Origin: Gammaproteobacteria bacterium
GTDB taxonomy: Bacteria; Pseudomonadota; Gammaproteobacteria; SZUA-140
DNA: 64,000 nucleotides
Direction: 5' to 3'
NCBI GenBank assembly: GCA_021648525.1
Contig: JAKISP010000002.1
Span: 1 to 64,000, forward strand
Position numbers and translations under genes: made by a program. Shown one piece after another: positions 35,199 through 45,053 of this stretch (positions are counted from its first letter, which is position 1; each line of letters opens with the position of its first letter). The notes under the pieces were generated by a model that saw only the letters and a list, made by a program, of their open reading frames with translations, was not told the origin of the DNA and did not search any database.

Positions 35199-35669
35199 GA
35201 TTAACACTCCAGGCTAATGCGGGATGATTGTTGAATTCGGCAAGTATGAACTCAGGAACAACGACTGGCCAGCCTAAAAACAATAGCATCAGGGCTAAGC
35301 TTTGGGCTAAACCCAATGGATCCCAGCTAAACTAGCAACCAGGCAATAAATGGCTTTGAGGGTTAAACGACAAAACTAAGGGTGATTTGTTTACTAGGCG
35401 CAGGACATACCCCGGGAGCGAATGAAACGATGGACCTTTTCGCACCTCGGATCGCCTACGATCATCACTTCCCCGGGGTATAGGCACCCACTCTAAAACC
35501 TCCTCATAGAGACAAGCGCACCACATACTCTCTCGCGTCGAATAAAACAGAGCAAAAACAGACAATTTAGTGTATGATTTGTCGCCTTGCTGGAATCATC
35601 CTGCAAGTTCATGCGCCCCTTCGACCTTATATTGAGGTGCACGACCCTCGAACACTACAGGTATTTACG
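35199..35669 (+). promoter_or_regulatory. Long leader region upstream of deaD
   Basis: There is no convincing gene in this 470-base stretch. A 10-base perfect inverted repeat, ATACCCCGGG (35407-35416) and CCCGGGGTAT (35472-35481), encloses 55 bases and could form a stable long hairpin. Cold-induced deaD/csdA genes characteristically have long structured 5' leaders, so this may be a regulatory RNA leader. The same region contains a 77-codon minus-strand frame, which I regard as fortuitous. In-frame ATGs upstream of 35670 lack ribosome sites. Confidence 0.45.
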
Positions 35670-37520
35670 ATGTCATCACCCTCTGAGAGCTTTGCGCAGC
35701 TGGCGCTTGCGGCCCCTATTCTTCGCGCACTGGACGATATTGGCTACGAATCACCCTCGCCGATTCAGGCGGAAAGTATTCCGCACCTGCTCGAAGGGCG
35801 CGACCTGCTGGGACAGGCGCAAACAGGAACAGGTAAGACCGCCGCATTCGCTCTGCCACTACTTAATAATATTGACCTTTCGCAGAAAAACCCGCAACTG
35901 CTGGTGTTGACACCGACTCGCGAGCTTGCGATTCAGGTAGCCGAGGCATTTCAGAGCTACGCACGCCACCTAAAGGGGTTTCATGTACTGCCAATCTACG
36001 GCGGCCAAAGCATGGACACCCAGCTACGCCAGTTAAAACGCGGTGCACATGTCATCGTTGGCACACCCGGCCGCGTGATGGATCATCTGCGTCGTAAAAC
36101 AATGTCGCTCGCTGGCCTGAAGGCACTGGTACTAGATGAAGCCGATGAGATGCTGAAGATGGGTTTTATCGATGATGTTGAATGGATTCTGGAACAGACG
36201 CCAGACACGCGTCAAATCGCGCTCTTCTCGGCCACCATGCCAGACGTGATCCGCAAGGTTGCGAATCGTTATCTGAAAAACCCAAAGATGGTCAAGATTA
36301 AATCTGAATCGACCACCGTTGATACCATTGATCAAAAATACTGGCAGGTGAGCGGGCTGCATAAGCTCGATGCGCTAACCCGCATCCTGGAGGTCGAAGA
36401 GCTCGATGCGGCAATCATCTTTGTGCGCACCAAAAACTCGACCGCTGAACTGGCACAGAAACTCGAAGCACGCGGCTATTCCTGCGCGGCACTCAGTGGC
36501 GATATCACCCAAACACTGCGTGAACGCACCGTCAATCAACTGAAAAAAGGGGTCATTGATATCATCGTTGCGACCGACGTTGCGGCGCGCGGTCTCGACG
36601 TACCGCGCATTAGTCACGTGATCAACTATGACATCCCTTATGACACAGAAGCATACGTCCATCGTATCGGCCGTACCGGTCGCGCCGGGCGCAAGGGCAC
36701 CGCAATTCTATTTGTCGCGCCACGTGAAACCCGCATGCTGCGCGCCATTGAACGCGCCACCAACAAAAAAATCGAGCGCATGCAACTGCCTTCAATTGAG
36801 GCGGTCAGCAGTAAACGTGTCACGGAGTTTAAACAGCAGATCCTCGATACCATTGAGTCTGAAGATTTAACATTTTTTAATGAAGTGCTGATGCAGATCG
36901 AAACAGAGCAGAACATCAGCCCGAATGACGTTGCTGCCGCACTAACCTACCTATTACAGAAAGAACGCCCATTGATGCCAAAAGCACAGGCAGCACCGCG
37001 AGAACGTAAAGAGCGTGATCGCGCTGCAAACAATGCAGATCGACCTCGCGAAAAGCGCGTCGCTCCTGGCTCACTCGGTAAGGCACGCCGGTTGAAAAAA
37101 CACCCTGAAGTTGAAATGGCTCGCTATCGCATTGAAGTTGGCAAGCAGCATGAAGCCTCACCAGGCGACATCGTCGGCGCCATTGCAAATGAAGCAGAGA
37201 TCGACAGCCAGTACATTGGTGATATCAAACTCTACGATGATTTCAGCACCGTCGACCTACCAGCTGACATGCCAGCCGATGTCTTTCAGCTGTTGAAGAA
37301 GGCGCGCGTACGCCAACAGGCACTCGCGATCTCGATCACCAAAGATGGCGCTTTTGGCAAAGGCGGACCAAGAAGTGGTAGCGACAAGAAACGAAAATTT
37401 GCCGATAAAAAAAACGGTGATCGCCCAAAGAAATCGGGCAAAGAAAAATTCGTCAATAAAAAGGCCGCCAGTCAGGCTAAAAAGCCAAAGGGCAAAGAGA
37501 AAATCTCGCTCTCTAAATAA
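35670..37520 (+). CDS. deaD: DEAD-box ATP-dependent RNA helicase
   Basis: DeaD (CsdA) unwinds RNA in ribosome assembly and mRNA decay, especially in the cold. From ATG 35670 (MSSPSESFAQLALAAPIL) the product has 616 residues: Q motif GYESPSPIQAE, Walker A AQTGTGKTAAFALP, PTRELAIQVAE, DEADEMLKMGF, SATMP, VATDVAARGLDVPRISHVINYDIP and HRIGRTGRAGRKG. A DbpA-type RNA-binding domain (ARYRIEVGKQH...VGAIANEAEIDSQYIGDI) occupies about residues 475-555, followed by a Lys/Ala/Gly-rich basic tail. The RNA-binding domain and tail distinguish it from RhlE/RhlB. Confidence 0.95.
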   Translation: MSSPSESFAQLALAAPILRALDDIGYESPSPIQAESIPHLLEGRDLLGQAQTGTGKTAAFALPLLNNIDLSQKNPQLLVLTPTRELAIQVAEAFQSYARHLKGFHVLPIYGGQSMDTQLRQLKRGAHVIVGTPGRVMDHLRRKTMSLAGLKALVLDEADEMLKMGFIDDVEWILEQTPDTRQIALFSATMPDVIRKVANRYLKNPKMVKIKSESTTVDTIDQKYWQVSGLHKLDALTRILEVEELDAAIIFVRTKNSTAELAQKLEARGYSCAALSGDITQTLRERTVNQLKKGVIDIIVATDVAARGLDVPRISHVINYDIPYDTEAYVHRIGRTGRAGRKGTAILFVAPRETRMLRAIERATNKKIERMQLPSIEAVSSKRVTEFKQQILDTIESEDLTFFNEVLMQIETEQNISPNDVAAALTYLLQKERPLMPKAQAAPRERKERDRAANNADRPREKRVAPGSLGKARRLKKHPEVEMARYRIEVGKQHEASPGDIVGAIANEAEIDSQYIGDIKLYDDFSTVDLPADMPADVFQLLKKARVRQQALAISITKDGAFGKGGPRSGSDKKRKFADKKNGDRPKKSGKEKFVNKKAASQAKKPKGKEKISLSK

Positions 37521-37548
37521 AGTGGCAATTCACGCTTAGAATAAAGCC

Positions 37549-37579
37549 GCTGTTCCGGTATCCTAAAAACCGGGACAGC
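37549..37579. terminator. Hairpin between convergent genes
   Basis: GCTGTtCCGGT pairs with ACCGGgACAGC around a nine-base loop, between the ends of deaD and the HDOD gene. There is no long T run, so the function as a terminator is likely but not certain. Confidence 0.55.
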
Positions 37580-37595
37580 GATCGCTTTAACCAAC

Positions 37596-38840
37596 CTACC
37601 CCCGCAACACCTTTTCTATCTCATCAATATCAGCCTGCGCCGTCTCCAGCACACGTAGCGTCATCTTTGGACCAAGCCTTCCGAGCGAAAACTTAGTGAA
37701 TGCAGGGACCTCATCGATTGCAGGGTATCTCTCCATCTGCGGTGTATCGATAAAACTATAGAGCTGAGCCAATACCACCACATCACAATAATCGGGTTTA
37801 GGGCCTTCATCACGGTACCAGTCATGCGAATCACGCACCACGTCAATCACATCCAGATCGAAATCCCAACGCCTCAGCACTTGCACTCCCACTTCGCAAC
37901 TTAACTTTTCAATCACCTGTCTCAACATTGTTTCATCTTCAACCAACTCTGGATATTTTGCCGCATAGTGAATAACAGGTAGCGTACCAATGCTGTATAC
38001 CAACCCAGCCAACATTGCGCGATCTTCATCAAGCCCTCGTCCGTGACGTGAAATTACCGCACACAATGCAGCCAGGCGCGTACTACGCTGCCACGCTTTA
38101 CGCATAAATGATTTAAGCAGTGGCGAATCACTTTCAAACAACTGCTGCAATGAACAGCCAATCACGAGATCCCGTGTCACCTGTAGCCCCATTCTAGAGA
38201 CTGCCATCTGGCAAGTCGTAATCGCCGATTTACCACGATACATAGGACTATTTGCAACCTGTACCAGACGTCCTGCCAACGGCGGGTCAGCCATCACGAT
38301 CCGCGCCACTTCAGCAACATCAGTCCCTTTGTCCTTGACCGCGGCCTGCACCTGCAGTGCAATATCAGGCAGGCTGGGGATTTTCAGCTTACTGGCCTTC
38401 GAATCGCGTTCAATATCAGTCGTCAACTGTTCAATCAACGCTGCTTCATCGAGCGGAATGTTGTCATCTATCTTATCTGGAGGCGGCGCGTCACCCAGCG
38501 CCTTTCTAACCTCATCATCACTCACACGAAAAATAACCACTCGACTAATGGCACGAATCGTCCACTGGCACGGCCTGATAAAATTAAGCGGTAATTTTGC
38601 CCTATCAGTATTCGCAACCACCACTTCATCATCACGGCCAGGTCTCGCCATAGAGACATCGCCTGACACCAGAAAAAAAGTCCAGGGCTCATTCGAACCG
38701 TAACGTGCTATCGTCTCACCCGACAACAGAGTCTCAAAATAACTATCCCGAGAAAGCCGCATCAGCTCCGCAGCTCCAAGCGTATCCAGCGGAGAAAATA
38801 CACCCATTATTTCTGGATTTACCAGATTATCCGTCTTCAT
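37596..38840 (-). CDS. HDOD-domain protein with cyclic-nucleotide-binding-like N-domain
   Basis: This 414-residue cytoplasmic protein has, at residues 1-115, a cupin-like cNMP-binding fold (LLSGETIARYGSNEPWTFFLVSGDVSMARPG). Residues 140-340 form an HDOD domain (LPSLPDIALQVQAAVKDKGTDVAEVARIVMADPPLAGRLVQVANSPMY, then LAGLVYSIGTLPVI). HDOD proteins are HD-like signalling domains that usually lack phosphodiesterase activity. The order cNMP domain plus HDOD is seen in many Gammaproteobacteria, but the ligand and target are unknown. It is convergent with deaD. Confidence 0.85.
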   Translation of the reverse strand: MKTDNLVNPEIMGVFSPLDTLGAAELMRLSRDSYFETLLSGETIARYGSNEPWTFFLVSGDVSMARPGRDDEVVVANTDRAKLPLNFIRPCQWTIRAISRVVIFRVSDDEVRKALGDAPPPDKIDDNIPLDEAALIEQLTTDIERDSKASKLKIPSLPDIALQVQAAVKDKGTDVAEVARIVMADPPLAGRLVQVANSPMYRGKSAITTCQMAVSRMGLQVTRDLVIGCSLQQLFESDSPLLKSFMRKAWQRSTRLAALCAVISRHGRGLDEDRAMLAGLVYSIGTLPVIHYAAKYPELVEDETMLRQVIEKLSCEVGVQVLRRWDFDLDVIDVVRDSHDWYRDEGPKPDYCDVVVLAQLYSFIDTPQMERYPAIDEVPAFTKFSLGRLGPKMTLRVLETAQADIDEIEKVLRG

Positions 38841-38976
38841 TTAGCGGGCCTCACGAAAAAATAAAACAAATCAACAATACCCATACTAATGACCATAGAG
38901 TTAACTGCCCACCTTATCAGCATCAGCTATTAAATGTATTTCCTTTGCCTTTTACCTTGAAACTTAATTTTAAGCT

Positions 38977-39768
38977 TTACGATATAATTAGATAACACCC
39001 AATAACAAACAGCAACAGTGCAAACCCCCTCTTCAACACGCGCACTGATAATAGATGCGTCATACGTGCGCCAAATGATGCGCATACAATACTACTTGCA
39101 ACCACACCAACCAGCGCTGGCCAATAGAGATAACCACTACTCCATTCGGGTAAACCAGCCACACTCTGACCTGCCAGCCAGTATCCCAATGCGCCAGCCA
39201 GCGCAATCGGCAACCCACATGCCGCCGAGGTCGCAATCGCCTGACGTACAGCGACACCGCACCACAGCAGAAACGGCGTAGTCATCGAGCCACCGCCAAT
39301 GCCAACCAGCGCAGAAACCACCCCAATCACACCACCAACACCAGCAAGCGCTGCACAACCAGGCAGATCACGCACTACCTCAGGTCGCAGCTCCAGTGCC
39401 ATCTGCAGCGCCACTAACAATGCAAATATCGCGAAGAGCTTCTGTAGCCAGTCGCTAGCAAACTGCCCCGCCAACAACGCACCGCACAATGCCCCCACCA
39501 TAATCCCAGCGCTCAAGCGAATAACCACCGGCCACTGCACCGCGCCACGCTGATGGTGGGTACGGATCGATGAGAGCGAGGTCACCACGATCGTCGCCAG
39601 TGAAGTCCCCAGCGCGAGGTGCATGATGATACTCGGGTCAAAACCCTGGGCTTTAAAGATAATTACCAACGCCGGTACAATAATCAGACCACCACCAATA
39701 CCAAGCATTCCTGCCAGCGTTCCCGCCACTATGCCCAGCAATAAATAATAGAGCAGCGCTTCGATCAT
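38977..39768 (-). CDS. TSUP family membrane permease (TauE/SafE type)
   Basis: This 263-residue inner-membrane protein has about eight hydrophobic spans and the typical duplicated motif GMLGIGGGLIIVPALVII at about 20 and SALVGIGGGSMTTPFLLWCGV at about 150. It belongs to the sulfite/sulfonate exporter (TauE/SafE) family, members of which move sulfite, sulfoacetate or other organosulfur anions. The substrate cannot be read from sequence. It is divergent from the NDUFA9-like gene and has no sulfur-metabolism neighbours. Confidence 0.93.
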   Translation of the reverse strand: MIEALLYYLLLGIVAGTLAGMLGIGGGLIIVPALVIIFKAQGFDPSIIMHLALGTSLATIVVTSLSSIRTHHQRGAVQWPVVIRLSAGIMVGALCGALLAGQFASDWLQKLFAIFALLVALQMALELRPEVVRDLPGCAALAGVGGVIGVVSALVGIGGGSMTTPFLLWCGVAVRQAIATSAACGLPIALAGALGYWLAGQSVAGLPEWSSGYLYWPALVGVVASSIVCASFGARMTHLLSVRVLKRGFALLLFVIGCYLIIS

Positions 39769-39882
39769 CGTTTACCCGAACCCCTCATAGAGTGCTAGAA
39801 TTCTGGGGTTCAGTATAACGCCTTTGTAAAAAAGGTCTGATCAACACGCTAACGTTAATTTTGAGACAATGGGGAAAGGCAG

Positions 39883-40863
39883 ATGTATCCAAAGGTTGCA
39901 GCCACACATAATAAAATTATCGCTGTTCTGGGGGGAACCGGCTTTGTCGGACAACATTTAGTACGCACACTCGTGGCAGCGGGTTATCAGGTGCGTGTAT
40001 TGGCACGCCACCGCGAACGTTGCCGTGAGCTACTGGTACTGCCCCGCGTGAGTGTCATCGACACCGACATCATGACCCTTTCAAACCTGCACAAACACCT
40101 CGCAGGTTGCAGCGCAGTGATCAACCTGGTCGCCGTGTTGAATGAAAATAAAAAAGGGGATTTTCAACGCCTGCATGTTGACTTGCCACGGATGATCATT
40201 GACGCCTGTGTCGCCAATAAGATTGATCGCGTGATTCACATGAGCGCGCTCAACGCCTACGCTGGCAAAGCACCCAGCCGCTACCTCACCAGCAAAGGAA
40301 AAGGGGAAGACACCATTCACACCGGTGCAGATGAAGGGATCAACATCACCAGCCTACGCCCATCCGTGATCTTTGGCTCTGGCGATAGTCTGTTTAACCG
40401 CTTCGCATCACTGCTTAAATTTGCCACGCACCTGCCACTGGCATGCCCCAATGCACGCTTTGCACCGGTCTATGTGAATGACGTGGTCGATGTCATCGTC
40501 AAATCGCTCAACGAAAAGGCGACCTTCGGCCAGCGCTATGACCTGTGCGGTCCCCGCGTCTACACCCTGCAACAGCTGGTCGAATTCACGATTAAGACCC
40601 TGGCCATTAATCGCAAGGTGATTCCGCTTGGCAATGGCACATCTAAACTATTGGCGCGTATCTTAAGCATCGCTCCGGGCAAGCCACTCACCTACGACAA
40701 CTACCTCTCTATGCAAGTCGATAGCGTTAGCAAGGAGAAATTTCCCGCCATCTTTAATATCACGCCGCAACCAATGGAAGCGCTCGTACCGCGCTACCTG
40801 ATGAACCAGAATCAACGCGGCCAGTTTGATCGTTTCCGGCTTTATGCTGGACGTGACGATTAA
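39883..40863 (+). CDS. Complex I NDUFA9-like NAD-dependent epimerase
   Basis: This 326-residue protein of the atypical short-chain dehydrogenase/epimerase superfamily binds its dinucleotide through VLGGTGFVGQHLVRTL near residue 15. Further family parts are INLVAVLNENKKGDF, HMSALNAYAGKAPSRYLTSKGKGED (active-site-region Tyr/Lys shifted) and TSLRPSVIFGSGDSLFNRFA, a strand-loop shared with mitochondrial NDUFA9. Bacterial members are often next to cca, as here (26 bases upstream of cca on the same strand). The reaction is not established; a role in quinone or lipid metabolism is possible. Confidence 0.9.
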   Translation: MYPKVAATHNKIIAVLGGTGFVGQHLVRTLVAAGYQVRVLARHRERCRELLVLPRVSVIDTDIMTLSNLHKHLAGCSAVINLVAVLNENKKGDFQRLHVDLPRMIIDACVANKIDRVIHMSALNAYAGKAPSRYLTSKGKGEDTIHTGADEGINITSLRPSVIFGSGDSLFNRFASLLKFATHLPLACPNARFAPVYVNDVVDVIVKSLNEKATFGQRYDLCGPRVYTLQQLVEFTIKTLAINRKVIPLGNGTSKLLARILSIAPGKPLTYDNYLSMQVDSVSKEKFPAIFNITPQPMEALVPRYLMNQNQRGQFDRFRLYAGRDD

Positions 40864-40889
40864 TATAGACGTCTAAGGCACCACTACAG

Positions 40890-42107
40890 ATGGAAATCTA
40901 CATGGTCGGTGGTGCCGTTCGCGACAAACTACTGGGGCTGCCCATCAAAGACCGCGACTGGGTGGTGGTGGGTGCAACCCCAGAAGAGATGCTCGCACAG
41001 GGATATACCCAGGTGGGGCAGGACTTCCCCGTCTTCCTGCACCCTGAAACCAAAGAAGAGTACGCCCTCGCACGCACCGAACGAAAAACGGCTACGGGCT
41101 ACACCGGGTTTGAAGTACATGCCTCGCCGGATGTCACCCTGGAAGAAGATCTTAAGCGTCGCGACCTCACCATCAATGCAATGGCACTCACCCTTGATGG
41201 TAATCTGGTCGACCCACTCAACAGCGTGCGTGATCTACAACAACAACTACTCCGACATGTCTCGCCTGCCTTTATTGAAGACCCCGTGCGGGTGCTACGC
41301 GTCGCGCGCTTTGCCACACGCCTGGTACCGCTGGGATTTAAAATCGCAGGTGAAACACAAGCGCTACTAAAAGAGATCGTCGCAGCAAATGAGGTGGACG
41401 CACTAGTGCCTGAACGCGTCTGGGCCGAGATTGAGCGTGCACTCAACGAACCGCGCCCCTCCACCTTTTTTACCACACTGCGTGAATGCGGCGCGCTCGC
41501 ACGCATCCTGCCAGAAGTTGATGCACTCTTCGGCGTACCCCAGCCAGAATACTACCACCCGGAAATCGATACCGGCATTCACACCATGATGGTGCTTGAT
41601 AGCGCAGCCACACTCACCAACGATCCAGAAGTTCGCTTTGCCGCACTCTGTCACGACTTGGGTAAAGGCAATACGCCACGTGACAAATGGCCCAGTCACC
41701 ACGGCCACGAGGAACGCGGCGTAAAATTAACACAAACACTCTGCAAACGAATGCGCATTCCAAAACGCTTCCAGGCACTTGCAATATTGGTCGCACGTTA
41801 TCATACACATTGCCACCGTGCTGCAGAACTACGTTCGACCACATTATTAAAGACATTAGAATCACTCGATGCCTTTCGTCGCCCCGCACGCCTTGAACAG
41901 TTCCTCACTGTCTGCAAAGCAGATTCACGCGGACGCACGGGTTATGAAACCTGCGACTATCCACAGGCAGCACTTTTTTCACTCGCCTACCGCGTGGCAA
42001 ACGCTGTTGATATTCGCGCCATCGTTGAACAGGGCCATAACGGCAAAGCACTTGCCGACAAGATTCATGCTGCTCGCGCCCGTGCAATAAAGGTCGCCAT
42101 TCAATAA
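40890..42107 (+). CDS. cca: Multifunctional CCA tRNA nucleotidyltransferase
   Basis: This enzyme builds or repairs the CCA end of tRNAs. The 405-residue class II enzyme begins [34 protein letters not shown], with the catalytic DRDW carboxylates. Further blocks are [29 protein letters not shown] and [19 protein letters not shown]-terminal HD phosphohydrolase domain ([26 protein letters not shown]) is typical of gammaproteobacterial CCA enzymes, which also show phosphatase and phosphodiesterase activity. The length is normal. Confidence 0.96.
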   Translation: MEIYMVGGAVRDKLLGLPIKDRDWVVVGATPEEMLAQGYTQVGQDFPVFLHPETKEEYALARTERKTATGYTGFEVHASPDVTLEEDLKRRDLTINAMALTLDGNLVDPLNSVRDLQQQLLRHVSPAFIEDPVRVLRVARFATRLVPLGFKIAGETQALLKEIVAANEVDALVPERVWAEIERALNEPRPSTFFTTLRECGALARILPEVDALFGVPQPEYYHPEIDTGIHTMMVLDSAATLTNDPEVRFAALCHDLGKGNTPRDKWPSHHGHEERGVKLTQTLCKRMRIPKRFQALAILVARYHTHCHRAAELRSTTLLKTLESLDAFRRPARLEQFLTVCKADSRGRTGYETCDYPQAALFSLAYRVANAVDIRAIVEQGHNGKALADKIHAARARAIKVAIQ

Positions 42108-42230
42108 CTACTGCATGTGCATTATTAAACTTTATCAATTCGGGTGCGATATAGGTATAATCGCTCGCAAGCGGCTCACGGCCACATCAGGTCAACGAAT
42201 ATAATATCCGCCGCACCGTAAGAGAAAGAG

Positions 42231-42578
42231 ATGTCGCATAATTCCGGGAATAATCAGATTATCATTGAGGGCGTCAGCAACGACGGCAAAAAATTCCGTC
42301 CGTCAGACTGGGTTGAACGAATCTCATCCGCGCTAGCCAGCTTCGGCCCAGACCATAAATTACGCTACTCAGAACATGTACAACCCTGTATTATCAACGG
42401 CGCACGTTGCCTGATTGTTGCCAGAGGTCTAAGCCTTAACGACCCGGAAGCATTCAGCTTCATTCTACAGTTCGCGCGCAAAAATCAGCTGCGCATTCAG
42501 GAAAAACACCTGATCAAAGAGTGGGGGTACGATTTCCCTGAGGATGACGATAATAACGAATTAATCGCAAATGGCTAA
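42231..42578 (+). CDS. DUF3579 family protein
   Basis: This 115-residue soluble protein matches the DUF3579 family of Beta- and Gammaproteobacteria: IIIEGVSNDGKKFRPSDWVERISSALASFG, LRYSEHVQPCIINGARCLIV and the C-terminal NQLRIQEKHLIKEWGYDFP. The compact pattern of conserved Trp, Cys and Arg residues suggests a ligand- or nucleic-acid-binding fold, but no function is known. An AGAGAAAGAG ribosome site precedes the ATG. It stands as an apparently single gene after cca. Confidence 0.88.
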   Translation: MSHNSGNNQIIIEGVSNDGKKFRPSDWVERISSALASFGPDHKLRYSEHVQPCIINGARCLIVARGLSLNDPEAFSFILQFARKNQLRIQEKHLIKEWGYDFPEDDDNNELIANG

Positions 42579-42805
42579 GCTATTATTGCCAAATCTACCG
42601 TCCAGAGCAAATACCAGACCACTATCTGCAACCACTTGAATTCCATCAACATCCGCTAAAAATAGCTAGTCCACCCACCATTTGGGCACTGCAAACCCTT
42701 GACTGCAAGCACAGCCGCGTGACAAGCTGATCTTTCGGCGCGCCAACTTGCCGCAAGGAAAAGCCGAAAAAGACGTTTTCAACCAAACATATGGAGACCC
42801 ATAAT

Positions 42806-43051
42806 ATGTACGGAGAACGACACCAACTCACTCATGAATTCCCAGAATTGCAACACACCATCCACCAACTCAAAATCCAGGACGGCGACTTTGCATCTCT
42901 TTTAAAAGAGTACGAGCACACAGACAAAACCATTCATGTGCTTGAAAAGCAAAAACAACCTACCACAGATGCTCGCATGCTTGACCTCAAGGTGAAACGC
43001 CTAAACCTTAAAGACCAGCTGTATAGCGAATTAAGGCAGTATCACTCATAA
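42806..43051 (+). CDS. YdcH family protein (DUF465)
   Basis: This 81-residue helical protein of the DUF465/YdcH type has the conserved start YGERHQLTHEFPELQHTIHQLKIQDGDFASLLKEYEHTDKTIH and the LKVKRLNLKDQLYSEL end. I start at ATG 42806, ten bases after GGAG; the frame extends five codons upstream. The protein is predicted to be a long helical hairpin. Its function is unknown; expression is often stress-related in relatives. Confidence 0.88.
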   Translation: MYGERHQLTHEFPELQHTIHQLKIQDGDFASLLKEYEHTDKTIHVLEKQKQPTTDARMLDLKVKRLNLKDQLYSELRQYHS

Positions 43052-43105
43052 CCGCTCAAGTCATTCGGCCAGGAAAAACTGTAGATTCATATTTAGCCCA
43101 CATCT

Positions 43106-43137
43106 GCCACTAACTCAAGGAAGCATGAGTTAGTGGC
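43106..43137. terminator. 12-bp perfect hairpin between convergent genes
   Basis: GCCACTAACTCA and TGAGTTAGTGGC pair perfectly around an eight-base loop. It lies between the ends of the DUF465 gene and murU. No T run follows on either strand, so it may be a rho-aided or mRNA-protecting hairpin. Confidence 0.5.
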
Positions 43138-43163
43138 GGGGTTCACGTATCAACGAAAGTTTC

Positions 43164-43832
<669 letters not shown>

Positions 43833-43927
43833 CTATTTTAAGGTAACCAAATTACAAAAGAGAGGCGCTCTCTTTTGACTATATCGACACAACGACACAG
43901 ATTTCAGCAGTGAACTCAGACAGAGCT

Positions 43928-44785
43928 TCACTGTCGAATTTGATAGCCCTCATTCTGATCATCGCGACGAAAGAGATTATGGTCGGCCAAATATTCTTGA
44001 TAGCCACCACCATCCCAATAAGTGTACACCCCACCACTGCCACTCTGATCCGGGCCATCAGTGTACGTATATTGCCCGCCACTTACCGTTTGCTTAACCT
44101 GAGACTTATCGCTAAAGAAGCCCGGAATGATATTATTATCATAATCACCAGTAATACCCTCATTATCTTTCAATAATTTAAGCCTGTTTGAAACAACCCC
44201 AGGAGTATCAATCGTGCCATAATCAATCATCCTCATATCGATCTGAAAATCCATTCTCACATCAGCATTGACGACCAACTGGGTAATCAATGGCTTGAAC
44301 AGAAGAGTGTCTTTCAAAAACCACTGAGTCATCTCCTCATCCCTGACCATATTTCTCATCACCACCCGATTAGGGTTACCTGAGCCACTCCCGTTAGCTA
44401 AGCCTCCACGACTATTACTGGCTGATCTTGGAAATGGGTCATAGTTACCACTCGCCTGGTAACAGCAACCACTCGCCTCAATATAAACTTCCTGAGCAAA
44501 ATCGCTATTTGGGTCACCAATAATGCTGTGATAGTAACGAACGCCATCAACGTAAACCACCTCCTGAAGAAATGGAGTTGGATCAAAATAAGCCCCCGTA
44601 TTACCGCCAAAAGCACAGCGAGAATCACTACTAGCACGATTACAATCGATAGTAAGATCCTGATTCTCAGCCTCATTAACAAAGCCAAACTGAAAATGAA
44701 CATCAGCCAGCGCGCCCAAGGGGATAACTACACACCAAGTTCCAGCTACAACAAGCAACATGCCTCTAAAGGCTTTTTTTAACAT
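43928..44785 (-). CDS. Exported protein of unknown function
   Basis: The start is placed at ATG 44785 (MLKKAFRGMLLVVAG); the frame extends 12 codons upstream. A signal peptide covers about residues 1-28 (ending GALA). The 285-residue product has four Cys residues in pairs (TIDCNRASSDSRC, ASGCCYQASG), a Ser/Gly/Asn-rich stretch (RSASNSRGGLANGSGSGNPN) and a repetitive Tyr/Gly/Asp-rich C-terminal part (GGQYTYTDGPDQSGSGGVYTYWDGGG). It looks like a periplasmic or surface protein. No family is recognised. It is AT-rich upstream (44822-45050 holds nothing else I can identify). Confidence 0.78.
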   Translation of the reverse strand: MLKKAFRGMLLVVAGTWCVVIPLGALADVHFQFGFVNEAENQDLTIDCNRASSDSRCAFGGNTGAYFDPTPFLQEVVYVDGVRYYHSIIGDPNSDFAQEVYIEASGCCYQASGNYDPFPRSASNSRGGLANGSGSGNPNRVVMRNMVRDEEMTQWFLKDTLLFKPLITQLVVNADVRMDFQIDMRMIDYGTIDTPGVVSNRLKLLKDNEGITGDYDNNIIPGFFSDKSQVKQTVSGGQYTYTDGPDQSGSGGVYTYWDGGGYQEYLADHNLFRRDDQNEGYQIRQ

Positions 44786-45053
44786 GACACCATCCACCCT
44801 CGAACACTTCAAAATCATCAATCAATCTTTTATTCTGCCCAAAGATTCTAAACACAAAGCCTATACGCTTGTCAATTCAAAACAATACTGTAAATCAAAT
44901 AAAACTTAATATTATCAATATATTATCAAAGCAAAAGGAATTCAGGCCAGAAAAATGACGCCTTTTTAAGAATAAATCACATATGTAACACCATGTTATT
45001 AATGCGATTTTAAGAAGGGAAATTCAATCGGAAAACTTATCAATCAATTAATG

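Noticed and set aside
35332-35565. 77-codon minus-strand frame in the deaD leader
   Set aside because: No ribosome site, overlaps the long inverted repeat, and resembles no known protein; probably fortuitous.
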